Origin: an uncultured Christensenella sp.
Lineage (GTDB): Bacteria > Bacillota > Clostridia > Christensenellales > Borkfalkiaceae
Assembly (NCBI GenBank): GCA_910583545.1
Contig: CAJTXM010000004.1
Span: 92,168 to 137,315 of the forward strand
Direction of reading: 5' to 3'
Length of the DNA: 45,148 nt
The translations under genes were made by a program, and so were the position numbers. The notes under the pieces are model-generated. The model saw only the letters and a program-made list of their open reading frames with translations. It searched no databases and was not told the origin of the DNA. Below, piece by piece: positions 8,515 to 16,800 of the stretch. Within the stretch, counting starts at the first letter, position 1, and each line of letters opens with the position of its first letter.

Positions 8515-8567
8515 AACCGAGCAGTTCAAACCCGTATAAACGGCGGAAAAGCGACGCAGTATTGCGA
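8515..8567. repeat. Dispersed intergenic repeat, copy A
   Basis: It contains AACCGAGCA (8515-8523) and ACGCAGTATTGCGA (8554-8567). Both words recur in the same order at 19837-19873. In this copy the second word sits inside a longer fold made by TAAACGGCG and CGCCGTTTA. The edge nearest the upstream gene is 19 nt past the stop codon of the J-like gene. Confidence 0.6.
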
Positions 8568-8585
8568 AGTATATACGCCGTTTAC

Positions 8586-9197
8586 TTACCTGCAACAGGA
8601 ATTGCAGAGGCAGTTAATACACATATTAATATAACAGCACTCTATGCAGCTGGCGCAGAAACTTCCGCCCATCTGATTCTCGTCGGCGGAGTTGACGGTC
8701 TGACCCTGATATACGCTGTCGTTTGCGGAACGCTGCTGATCGTAGTTAATCTTGTCGTTTAATTTACGGTACGTTTCCTTGTACTTCTCGTTTTCGGGAT
8801 CGAGCTGAATAGCGATTTCAAGCTGTTTTTTGCTTTCGTTTATCCAGTTTTTGCGGAAAAAGACTACGCTTTGAAGATAATGCCACTTACCTCCGCGCTC
8901 GTTAAACCCGTCAAGAACGCGCTGTGCATCGGCAAGATTGCCGTCCTTTATATACTGTTCGACTTTGGAATAAGAATCTCCGTCGTCCTCAGTTGCCGCG
9001 CTTTCGGAAAATTCGCGGATAAGGTCGTTATACGCAGTGTCGATTTTGGTAAGCATAATGGCGGCGTTGTTGCCGACTTCGCCGTCCATAAATCTTTCTT
9101 CGAGATATTTTGCGCGAAGGGTTTCGTACGCCGACGTAATTTCTTCCTTTGTTGCGCCTTCTTTAAGTCCTAAAAGTTCGAGATTTTTTTTGTTCAT
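8586..9197 (-). CDS. J-like/TPR protein with Cys-rich C-terminus
   Basis: The protein has 203 residues. Residues 5-65 look like a J domain (LLGLKEGATKEEITSAYETL, then AYNDLIREF), but the HPD tripeptide that stimulates Hsp70 is absent, so it may not act as a normal DnaJ co-chaperone. Residues 75-150 form TPR-like helices (DGNLADAQRVLDGF, AIQLDPENEKYKETY). A polar linker leads to a tail with ten cysteines in the last 24 residues (FCASCIECCYINMCINC, then LCNSCCR), which suggests metal binding or lipid attachment. It lies between the DUF5685 gene and the membrane gene on one strand, so the three probably act together. The ATG follows CGGAG. Confidence 0.75.
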   Translation of the reverse strand: MNKKNLELLGLKEGATKEEITSAYETLRAKYLEERFMDGEVGNNAAIMLTKIDTAYNDLIREFSESAATEDDGDSYSKVEQYIKDGNLADAQRVLDGFNERGGKWHYLQSVVFFRKNWINESKKQLEIAIQLDPENEKYKETYRKLNDKINYDQQRSANDSVYQGQTVNSADENQMGGSFCASCIECCYINMCINCLCNSCCR

Positions 9198-9235
9198 ATT
9201 TACTCCGTTTTTTGCGCCTGACTGCGCGGATTTTT

Positions 9236-10093
9236 TTATTTTTTGCAGTCCTTACAGCCCAAGCCCAGAACCGAGCGCGTCTTTAAAGGAATGCCCCTTA
9301 ATATTATATTGTCAGTCAAATCTTTATTGAATTTAAAATTTATTTTTCCGAGTCTTGACCTCATATCGGCAAAAAGACTGTCAAAAAGGAAAGTCAGCTC
9401 GTCCTTATTCGCCGAAACCGCCTCGGCTTTCGTCGGCAGTTTATAAGAATTGTAAAGCACGTTGAAACGGCGTTTTTTTACGTCTTTGTCGTAATCGTCG
9501 AGGGCGTCAATTAAATATATCCATTTCCCGACATCGTAAAACAGTGCGGACGTATCCGGCGTTGCGTACTCTTTCAGCGCAAAGACGGAAAGCTCTTCCA
9601 TCATCTTCGCCGTAGGCTCCGCCGCCATTTCTATTATATCACAGCCGTCCTTTTCTATTCGGCTCTGCTCGGATAAGTGTTTTCTGATAATTTCGACGGC
9701 TCCGCCGTATTTCCTTTCGGCACGCTTCAAACCCTTTTTGTAAAGATGTCTCAATGCACCTTTTTTGTCGCCGTCGGCTTTGTCGTCGCAAAGCTTGAAA
9801 TATGCAAGCGCGGTATTGATACAGCCGAGCATAACCGTTACTTCGTCGACGACGGCGACGGGGCGTTTTTTTATGCAGTGCAGAATGCAGTGCTGACGCT
9901 TGATTTCAACGTCCTCGTGCCTGATATTGTGAACCATAGCCGACATAAAAGCCATATCGAAAGTGAGCGCAGTGCGCGCGCGCTGTCCGCACCCCCTGCC
10001 TATGCTCTTACATAAACCGCAGTAAAGCGCCTGATAAAGCTTTTCGTCCTTTTTAAAGAGATACGGAGCATCCGGCTGAATATAACCAAACAA
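9236..10093 (-). CDS. DUF5685 family protein
   Basis: The protein has 285 residues and is predicted all-alpha. The start is a TTG, judged from the family-typical MFGYI beginning and a GAGG upstream. Conserved features are YCGLCK (24-29), LTFDMAF (43-49), a Cys/His patch HCILHC (68-73), an Asp-rich helix LCDDKADGD (101-109), a second Asp-rich helix DALDDYDKD (196-204) and a closing CKDC. Two Asp-rich helices in an all-alpha protein recall trans-isoprenyl synthases such as phytoene synthase. This is inference only, and the function is not known. It is the first gene of the operon with the J-like and membrane genes. Confidence 0.8.
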   Translation of the reverse strand: MFGYIQPDAPYLFKKDEKLYQALYCGLCKSIGRGCGQRARTALTFDMAFMSAMVHNIRHEDVEIKRQHCILHCIKKRPVAVVDEVTVMLGCINTALAYFKLCDDKADGDKKGALRHLYKKGLKRAERKYGGAVEIIRKHLSEQSRIEKDGCDIIEMAAEPTAKMMEELSVFALKEYATPDTSALFYDVGKWIYLIDALDDYDKDVKKRRFNVLYNSYKLPTKAEAVSANKDELTFLFDSLFADMRSRLGKINFKFNKDLTDNIILRGIPLKTRSVLGLGCKDCKK

Positions 10094-10135
10094 TTATAGA
10101 CCTCAGAAAATTCTATTTTTATAATTTACGGTGCA

Positions 10136-10256
10136 AGGAGGGTTTCCCTCCGCCGCACACCCCAATTTGCGAAAACTTTCGGCTCACTGGAAGTGAATGG
10201 GCGCCATTATATATTCGTGTGCTCTTAATGTGGCGCACAGAGAAACTTAGTTTCTC
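10136..10256. repeat. Cluster of intergenic hairpins between trpS and the DUF5685 gene
   Basis: The 212-bp gap between the two genes has no coding sign. It holds GGAGGG-TTT-CCCTCC, then GCGCCA pairing with TGGCGC across about 24 nt, then a perfect GAGAAAC-TTA-GTTTCTC (10240-10256). No clear promoter was seen. Several folds in a row suggest either a decayed repeat element or a structured leader of the DUF5685 transcript. Confidence 0.45.
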
Positions 10257-10258
10257 AA

Positions 10259-10303
10259 TTCACGGAAATTTAAGACATCATCGAACGTCTTAAATTTCGT
10301 GAA
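10259..10303 (-). terminator. Long hairpin directly after trpS
   Basis: Arms at 10259-10276 and 10287-10303 pair over about 17 bp with one bulged base and enclose a 10-nt loop. The hairpin starts 3 nt after the trpS stop. It lacks a strong U-tract, so it may work with the hairpins further downstream. Confidence 0.55.
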
Positions 10304-10305
10304 CT

Positions 10306-11307
10306 CTATATCTGATAAAATCCGATTTTTCTGTACACTTTTGCAAGCGTCTTGTCCGCTACCCGTCCCGCGCGTTCCGCACCCGATTTTAAAACGCCGT
10401 CAAGGTAAGCCTTATCGGCAAGCAGTCTTGCCTGTTCCGCCTGAATGGGCGCAAGTTTATCCGCCACGGCTTCGCCGACGGCAAGCTTGAATTCGCCGTA
10501 GCCTCTGCCCGCAAACTCCGACTCCGCCTCTTTTATGCTCTTGCCCGAAAATACGGAATAAATAGTCAAAAGGTTGCTAACACCCGCTTTGTTTTCGGGG
10601 TCATACTTTATTGATGCGTCGCTGTCGGTTACTGCTCGCTTGAATTTGCGGATAATAGTATCTTTATCGTCGTCGAGAAAGATTACTCCGTTAGGGTTTT
10701 CCGCCGACTTCGACATCTTTTTCGTCGGGTCAAGTAAGTCGTTTATCTTTGCTCCTACTTTTAAATAAATCCCTTCGGGAACGGTAAAGGTAGGCGAATA
10801 TGCGTTGTTGAACCTCTGCGCTATATCCCTTGCGATTTCGACGTGCTGACGCTGGTCAAGCCCGACGGGGATATAGTCGGAGTTGTACAGGAGAATATCC
10901 GCCGCCATTAACACGGGGTAATCCATAAGCCCCATATTTATATTATCGGCGTGCTTTGCGCTCTTATCCTTGAACTGCGTCATACGCTCCATTTCGCCGA
11001 CGTAGGTATAGTTATTCAATACCCAGCAAAGCTCTGCATGCGCGGAAACGTGCGACTGCAAATACAGAACGCACTTTTCGGGATCTACTCCGCAGGCGAT
11101 ATACAGCGCAAGCAGCGAAAGCGTGCGCCGGCGAAGTTCCGCAGGCACTTGTCTTACGGTCAATGCGTGCATATTTGCTATAGCAAAAAAGCAGTTATAT
11201 TCGTCCTGTAATTTGACCCAATTGCCGATAGCGCCTATATAATTGCCGATAGTTAAAGTGTTGGTCGGCTGAGCCGCCGAATACAGAACCTTTTTGCCCT
11301 CTTCCAT
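10306..11307 (-). CDS. trpS: Tryptophan--tRNA ligase
   Basis: The protein has 333 residues, the normal bacterial length. It joins tryptophan to tRNA-Trp. The class I signatures are the HIGH-like segment LTIGNYIGAIGN (about 18-29) and KMSKS (197-201). Also seen are the substrate loops AADILLYNSDYIPVGLDQ and the acceptor-binding MERMTQFKDK. The ATG follows TGAGG at a usable distance. It is transcribed alone and divergent from the acyltransferase gene. No T-box or other amino-acid sensor is visible in its short leader. Confidence 0.96.
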   Translation of the reverse strand: MEEGKKVLYSAAQPTNTLTIGNYIGAIGNWVKLQDEYNCFFAIANMHALTVRQVPAELRRRTLSLLALYIACGVDPEKCVLYLQSHVSAHAELCWVLNNYTYVGEMERMTQFKDKSAKHADNINMGLMDYPVLMAADILLYNSDYIPVGLDQRQHVEIARDIAQRFNNAYSPTFTVPEGIYLKVGAKINDLLDPTKKMSKSAENPNGVIFLDDDKDTIIRKFKRAVTDSDASIKYDPENKAGVSNLLTIYSVFSGKSIKEAESEFAGRGYGEFKLAVGEAVADKLAPIQAEQARLLADKAYLDGVLKSGAERAGRVADKTLAKVYRKIGFYQI

Positions 11308-11340
11308 AATTTGCCTCAGAATACAGAATATTACTTATTA

Positions 11341-11370
11341 ATCATACCACATATATAACGAAAATGTAAA
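11341..11370 (-). promoter_or_regulatory. trpS promoter
   Basis: On the minus strand, TTTACA (11365-11370) and TATGAT (11341-11346) are 18 bp apart. The leader is about 25-30 nt, too short for a T-box. Confidence 0.6.
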
Positions 11371-11437
11371 GATATTTTTAAAAATAATAATTTAAACGCG
11401 CTTAAAGCCCCATATCCCTGTTGCTATTACGTTCGGC

Positions 11438-11467
11438 TTGACATTCCGTGCCATTATATATTATACT
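11438..11467 (+). promoter_or_regulatory. Promoter of the acyltransferase gene, probably leaderless
   Basis: TTGACA (11438-11443) and TATACT (11462-11467) are 18 bp apart. The expected +1, seven bases on, is 11474, the G of the in-frame GTG. There is no Shine-Dalgarno. Confidence 0.65.
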
Positions 11468-11473
11468 CGTAAT

Positions 11474-12673
11474 GTGAAAATACAAAGAAATTCAAGCATT
11501 GAAATACTGAAAATATTCGCGCTTTTAATGATCTGCATCTGCCATACCGTGCCCGAATTGCCGTATCCGTCGGATATATCGGGTGCGTTCGTTACGGGAA
11601 CGGCGACCGCGAATGCACAATATTTTTTCGCCGACTTCCTCGGAGCGGCAGGATTGATAGGCGACGTGATTTTTATAGTCTGCTCGTCTTACTTCCTTTT
11701 GGAAAGCAGAAAAATGAAGATAGGCAAAGTCGTTTCGATGATTTTAAACACGTTTGTAATATCTCTGATTTTTATGACCGTGTTCCTTTCGCTCGGATAT
11801 AAGCTCAGCACGTTCGAAACCGTCAGACAGATATTTCCGACCGTTTTTCAGAATAACTGGTTTATTACCTACTATATAGTTTTTTATATGCTCCATCCTC
11901 TTTTAAACAGAATTATCCGCTGTCTCGATAAAACGGCTCTGGGCATCGCGGCGATGCTGTTGTTCGTTCAGTCGTTTATCCTTCTGTTCGTTCAGTTAAA
12001 GGCGCCGGGAATTAATAAGCTTTTGTGCTTTGTATCGATATATTTTGCTGTGGCATATTTCAAGTTTTACGGCGACCGCTTCACGCAGTCGAAAAAGCTG
12101 AATATAATCGTTCTGGTATCCTCGATAATTCTGTACTACGCAATGCGCGTCGCGGTTAATTTCATCGGACTGAAAATCTACGGCAGTGAAGAGTGTCCGC
12201 TGTTTGCGCTGTTCCATATCAACAACCCGATAATTCTTGCATTTTCGCTGTCGCTTTTCAACCTTGCAAACAGAAAACAGTTCGTATGCAAGCCGATAAA
12301 TTTCATCTCCTCGCTGTCGCTTCTGTTCTATCTTATTCACCGCAACAACCTGTTTGCAAAATTTATTCAGCCGAAATGGCACGCTTGGTTCGTGCGTCAG
12401 TTCGGAGGAAATCTGATTGTCGCCGATATGCTTATCCTGTCGCTTATACTGTTCGTTTGCGGAATGCTTCTATCCGCTCTGTACGTATTTACGCTTGGCA
12501 GAGCGACAGACTTTATCTCCCTGAAAATTCAGTCATTTTGCGATAAAATACTGAAAAAGTCTACCCCCCCCCTGCTGAATCTTAAAAAGACGGCGCCGTC
12601 TGAGCACCGTCTTTTTTATTTTAATTTTAATTCTGTCAACTTCTCTTCAGTCAGCCCTATTATCGGTTGTTGA
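11474..12673 (+). CDS. Membrane acyltransferase (acyltransferase 3 family)
   Basis: This is a protein of about 399 residues with about ten membrane helices. Acyltransferase 3 proteins add acetyl or other acyl groups to sugars or lipids at the membrane. The first helix carries the family start NSSIEILKIFALLMICICHT, with the key histidine in ICHT. The start is the GTG at 11474; the frame is open to a TTG at 11438, but that TTG is the -35 box. Near the end a run of nine C (12564-12572) decides the C-terminus. As given, the frame runs through the terminator and into the convergent gene. One more C would stop it at a TAA just before the hairpin, and one fewer would stop it at a TGA at once. No sugar operon is nearby, so the substrate is unknown. 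Confidence 0.82.
   Translation: MKIQRNSSIEILKIFALLMICICHTVPELPYPSDISGAFVTGTATANAQYFFADFLGAAGLIGDVIFIVCSSYFLLESRKMKIGKVVSMILNTFVISLIFMTVFLSLGYKLSTFETVRQIFPTVFQNNWFITYYIVFYMLHPLLNRIIRCLDKTALGIAAMLLFVQSFILLFVQLKAPGINKLLCFVSIYFAVAYFKFYGDRFTQSKKLNIIVLVSSIILYYAMRVAVNFIGLKIYGSEECPLFALFHINNPIILAFSLSLFNLANRKQFVCKPINFISSLSLLFYLIHRNNLFAKFIQPKWHAWFVRQFGGNLIVADMLILSLILFVCGMLLSALYVFTLGRATDFISLKIQSFCDKILKKSTPPLLNLKKTAPSEHRLFYFNFNSVNFSSVSPIIGC
12584..12616. terminator. Bidirectional terminator
   Basis: AAAAAGACGG and CCGTCTTTTT pair over 10 bp around a 13-nt loop, followed by T6. It lies between the natural end of the acyltransferase gene and the end of the convergent small membrane-protein gene. Confidence 0.8.
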
Positions 12674-13131
12674 ATGTATTTCATTAAGGCGTTATAAACT
12701 TTTTTATTCAATTGAATCTGCAACACATCTTTTTGTTTAATGATATAATCGTATATCTTATTTTCTAAACTTAATGTTTTTGACACAAATATAAACGGTA
12801 TCCCTCTTTCGTAATATCTTATTTCGGCTATATTATCCCATTTCATTTCAGTCGATTTTATAAAACCGAAAATCAAGCGTTTTATTCCGCTTTCATCTAT
12901 TCTTACCACGGATAGCCCTCTGCGTGAACTCACTATAATCAGAAATATCTGTAATACTCCGCACGCAAATCCAACAATACACCACGATATAGTATCAAGT
13001 TGTGTTCTACAAGGCTCAAACAATAATGTAAATAATCCTATTCCAACGCCACAACTAAAAGTAAATATGACACCAACAAACATAAAAGACGAAGATAAAA
13101 ACGTTATACTTTCCTTTTCTTTCTTTTTCAT
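12616..13131 (-). CDS. Small membrane protein with PH-like cytosolic part; candidate second immunity protein
   Basis: The protein has 171 residues. Two membrane helices (about 13-36 and 47-68) are followed by a soluble part of about 100 residues with alternating strands (VVRIDESGIKRLIFG, MKWDNIAEIRYYERG), which resembles a bacterial PH-like domain. It sits downstream of the RHS toxin gene and another small membrane gene on the same strand and is AT-rich like them. Known RHS loci carry immunity genes in this place, so immunity is a reasonable guess but is not shown. A terminator separates it from the gene upstream. Its Shine-Dalgarno is weak (GAGAG). Confidence 0.6.
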   Translation of the reverse strand: MKKKEKESITFLSSSFMFVGVIFTFSCGVGIGLFTLLFEPCRTQLDTISWCIVGFACGVLQIFLIIVSSRRGLSVVRIDESGIKRLIFGFIKSTEMKWDNIAEIRYYERGIPFIFVSKTLSLENKIYDYIIKQKDVLQIQLNKKVYNALMKYIQQPIIGLTEEKLTELKLK

Positions 13132-13192
13132 TGTTAAAATCTCTCGCCTCCGTCTATATCAGTTTATTTATTAAACTATCTAATACGTTAAA

Positions 13193-13221
13193 CCAAAAAG
13201 CAACACCATTTGAAAGGTGTT
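13193..13221 (-). terminator. Terminator after the first candidate immunity gene
   Basis: On the minus strand AACACC and GGTGTT pair around TTTCAAAT, followed by GCTTTTT. The stem is short (6 bp). The rest of the 139-bp gap holds AT-rich sequence with no gene. Confidence 0.55.
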
Positions 13222-13270
13222 TAAGCCTGTTTTTTATATTTCTCTTTTGGCTTTTTGCAACACGTATTTA

Positions 13271-13813
13271 TTAATCGCCTATTATCATAACCTCATTATA
13301 TTTCGGTGAATACAAAATCTTAATGTTTTTATTTATATATTTCTGCCAAATCTCATCATATCCGTCTGGCTCCCAAAAAACAAATTCTATGTGTTTATTT
13401 TTGCTTTCAAAGGAATAATTCTTTCCCTCAAAATCAAAGCCCACTTGCAACTTGTAAGATTTTGTTTTTAGCCACCCGCTCCAAACCCCGATTTCAGTTG
13501 CTTTAGCCTGCAATTCAACGGCGTCCTCTAACCAAAAATTAATTTCTTTTTTTTGCTTTCTCTTTTTTAGAATACCGACTAAAATATAATAAGGAACAAC
13601 TAAACCGATAAAACCTAATACAATGCCAAAAATAATTATTAGTATCATATCACCCTTACCATAAAAGTAATCAACAACTTCCAATATAAGAAAAACCGTA
13701 AAAACTGCAAAAGCAGACAAACCGAATATAAGAATTATTAAAAGCTTCTTTTTATCTGTTTTATTTACAAATTCTCCGTATTTTAATGTGGCAGATATGT
13801 TAGATAATTCCAT
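13271..13813 (-). CDS. Small membrane protein, candidate immunity protein of the RHS toxin
   Basis: The protein has 180 residues. Two membrane helices lie at about 24-46 and 55-82, then a basic stretch KKRKQKKE, then a soluble domain of about 95 residues (VELQAKATEIGVW, YKLQVGFDFEGKNYSFESK, ILYSPKYNEVMIIGD) that looks like a small beta fold. It starts 14 bp before the end of the RHS gene region, with GAGGTG before its ATG, so the two genes are co-translated or nearly so. Position right after an RHS tip is typical of immunity genes. The exact family is not recognised. Confidence 0.65.
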   Translation of the reverse strand: MELSNISATLKYGEFVNKTDKKKLLIILIFGLSAFAVFTVFLILEVVDYFYGKGDMILIIIFGIVLGFIGLVVPYYILVGILKKRKQKKEINFWLEDAVELQAKATEIGVWSGWLKTKSYKLQVGFDFEGKNYSFESKNKHIEFVFWEPDGYDEIWQKYINKNIKILYSPKYNEVMIIGD

Positions 13814-13827
13814 TTACACCTCTAAAC

Positions 13828-16800
13828 TTAAATATTCCCAAGCATTTTCAAAAGAGTTGCTATCCAAGTAGGAATCTTATTGCTAAATACGCCGTTATTT
13901 GTAAAAAGAGAATTAATCAAATATCCACCTGCAAATCCACCGATTGCACCACCTGCAAAACTAAATAATTCCAACAATTTGCCTGAAAAACTGCCCGCTA
14001 ACCCTATAAGATTAGCATAATAAGAACCAATAATGCTAAACACTCCGCTTGTAGCTCCTAATAAACCACCAACAAGTGCGCCTTTGCCCCACGCATCAAA
14101 CATTTGTGTTTTATTAAAACTGCCAAATCCTTTTCCTTGATTAATTTGTTTATCTATATTCTGTCCTAATGAAAATGCTGAAACAAAACCACCTAAAGCT
14201 AAAATAGAACCTAAAATTTTACTTGTCGATAACAACCCAATTCCATAAAATGACATGAGAATTGAACAAGTTAATAAACCGCCAATAAAAATTCCCTCAA
14301 AAATTCCTTCCGCTATATTTTCACCTTTAACTGCAGCTGAAACGCCGCCAATAATTGCTCCCCCGCCAATTAATAATCCTGCCAATATTAACCCTAAAAC
14401 CCAATGTCCCGTCGGGTCGACGTTCATTACGGGATTGTTGTTGCAGTACAGATACAGGTTAAGTCCGTTTATCGTTTCGGGATCGGCATAGCCTGAATTG
14501 TCTATGCTTATAAACCTGCCAACTTCGGGATCGTAATACCTGCTTAACAGATAGTACAAGCCCGTTTCTATATCATAGTAATAGCCGCGGTATCTGAACG
14601 GATTTATATTCCATACCGCATTCGTGCTTTGATATAAAGTCTCGGACGTTCCCAATACGTTTCCGTTTCCGTCATATACCGTAAAGTTGCCCCAGGCGTC
14701 GTATTCATATTTTGCTATCAACGTCTTTGCACTGTCTATTATCCCGATTATATTTCCCTGTATGTCTTTCAGATACGTATATAACTTCTCTTTATATTTA
14801 AACGCCATTACTCCGCTTTCGTCGTACAAAAATTCAAGCCCGTTGCTCTGCTTTATCAGCCTGCTGTTACTGTCGTAAGTAAAAGTAATACCGTTTTTCG
14901 TACTCCTTCTGCCGTAACCGTCGTACGATAACGCAATGCCTGCATACGAAGTCAGCATACCCTTTTGCCAGGTAAGCGTGTGACCGCGGTACTTAGTAGG
15001 ATTGCCGTCGCCGTCGTAAGTAAAGCCGTTCGTATTTCCGTCGCTCAACAGTTGCATACGGGAATTATAAGTATAGATATCGTGCCGAAGGGGCGTATTT
15101 TTTAAAAGTTGCGGAGTAGTAGCTCTCGAATACGCATAAACGTATCTATGCGTTCTGTTCCCGTCGTGGTCGTACGTATAAATAATAGTTTTGTTTAATC
15201 TTTCGTTGTCTTCCCGTTTAAGTCGGTTGTTTCTTTCGTAAACGAAATAAGCTTGTTTAGCATTATTCTCTATATTCGTTATATTACCGTAAGCATTGTA
15301 TTTATATCCGATCCAAACGCTCGGGTCATCGTAGCTTACCGAATATGGATATGCGCCGGAATAAATAATCGTCTGTGTTAAAAAAGAAGTGCCTGCACCG
15401 ACATTTACAGCGATCTTTTTGCCCGTGCTTCTGCCTATTTTATCGTATGAGGGAGTTACCGTATAAGTTGATACGGTCATTTGCGTTAATCTGTTTGCGG
15501 AACTATCCGAATACGTGTAGGAATAATTATAGTTGCACGCACCGCTTAATTTCAGACTTGTGATATTGCCGTAGCTGTCATAACCGTAAGCTTCGGTTAA
15601 ATTCGCGTTGCTTACTTTAATTAGTCTGCCGATATCATTGTAAGCGTAGTCAGAAAAAATATCCGTTAAATAGTCGCTTTGTTTTTTCAAAAGCCCGTTT
15701 TCATAATACGTATTCTGAAACTGAGCTACGCCGTCAAACGAGCAAAGCTCCGTTCCGTTTGACTTCGTCGTTCTGATACACATACCTTTACCGTCCGCAA
15801 ATTTATGCGTAGTATAATCGTACTTATCGGAATCTGAATACGTATATTCTTCGGTCTTGGCGGAAAAATATTTTACTGCCTTTAAACTCCTTTTTTCATC
15901 GTATGTATAATCGAATATCTGAGTATTTGGCTTTTTAATTCCCGTAAGCTCGCCGTCTGTATAATTAAAACTATGAACGAAATCGTTCAGCATAATACTC
16001 ATAGGCTTGCCGTTTTCGTTATAGCTGTAAAACTTATTTATACCGTCGGCGCCTTCCGTCACGGAAATTCTGCGCGTACCGTTTTTATAAGTATACTTAG
16101 TATAGCGGTTTAAAACGTCTTTTTCCTGCGTTACTCTGCCGTAAACGTCGTAATGCGTTTGTTTTGTAATATTATTTTTTTCGGTTTTACACGACGTAAT
16201 ACAGGTCGGAAAAGCTAAATAATTTTCAGAAGCATAATCGTAGGAGATAAATTCTCCCAGACCCGTATCGTCCGAAATTTGTTTTAAGACTTTGCTTATT
16301 CTGTCATAGGCATCGTAAAAAGATTGAATAGTATGTTCGATTCGCTTATCACTTCCGTGAATATTTATATATACGTTTTCTCTGTTGAAATACCCGCTAC
16401 CGCTTGATATATGATATTCAAAAGTACTGCTCTTATAATTGAAAGTATCAAGTGAATTTGCATATTCACGTTTTTCATTGTTTATTAATTTATAAGCCTC
16501 ATAAGGCGCACTCAGATAACGATAAACATATATTTTAGCAAAAGTCGATCTGTCATATTCCCCTTTTCCGAAAGTTATATTGCCCATAACTGTTCCGAAT
16601 AAAGTTTCCCTATCGGCTTTATAAACAGTTTTAATTAATGCATTTTTATAATTTCCGACATCTTTATTTTCTTCAGTATGCTTTTCTGCAGCAATATAGC
16701 GACCGTTTTCGTAAAGATAATAATAGCTGAGTTTGCCGTCTCGAAAAATAAATTTTTCAAAATTATCTTTATCTTTTGTTACGGTTGTGATATTATTCGA

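Noticed and set aside
11472..11474. ATG overlapping the GTG start of the acyltransferase
   Set aside because: It is in a different frame and leads to an early stop.
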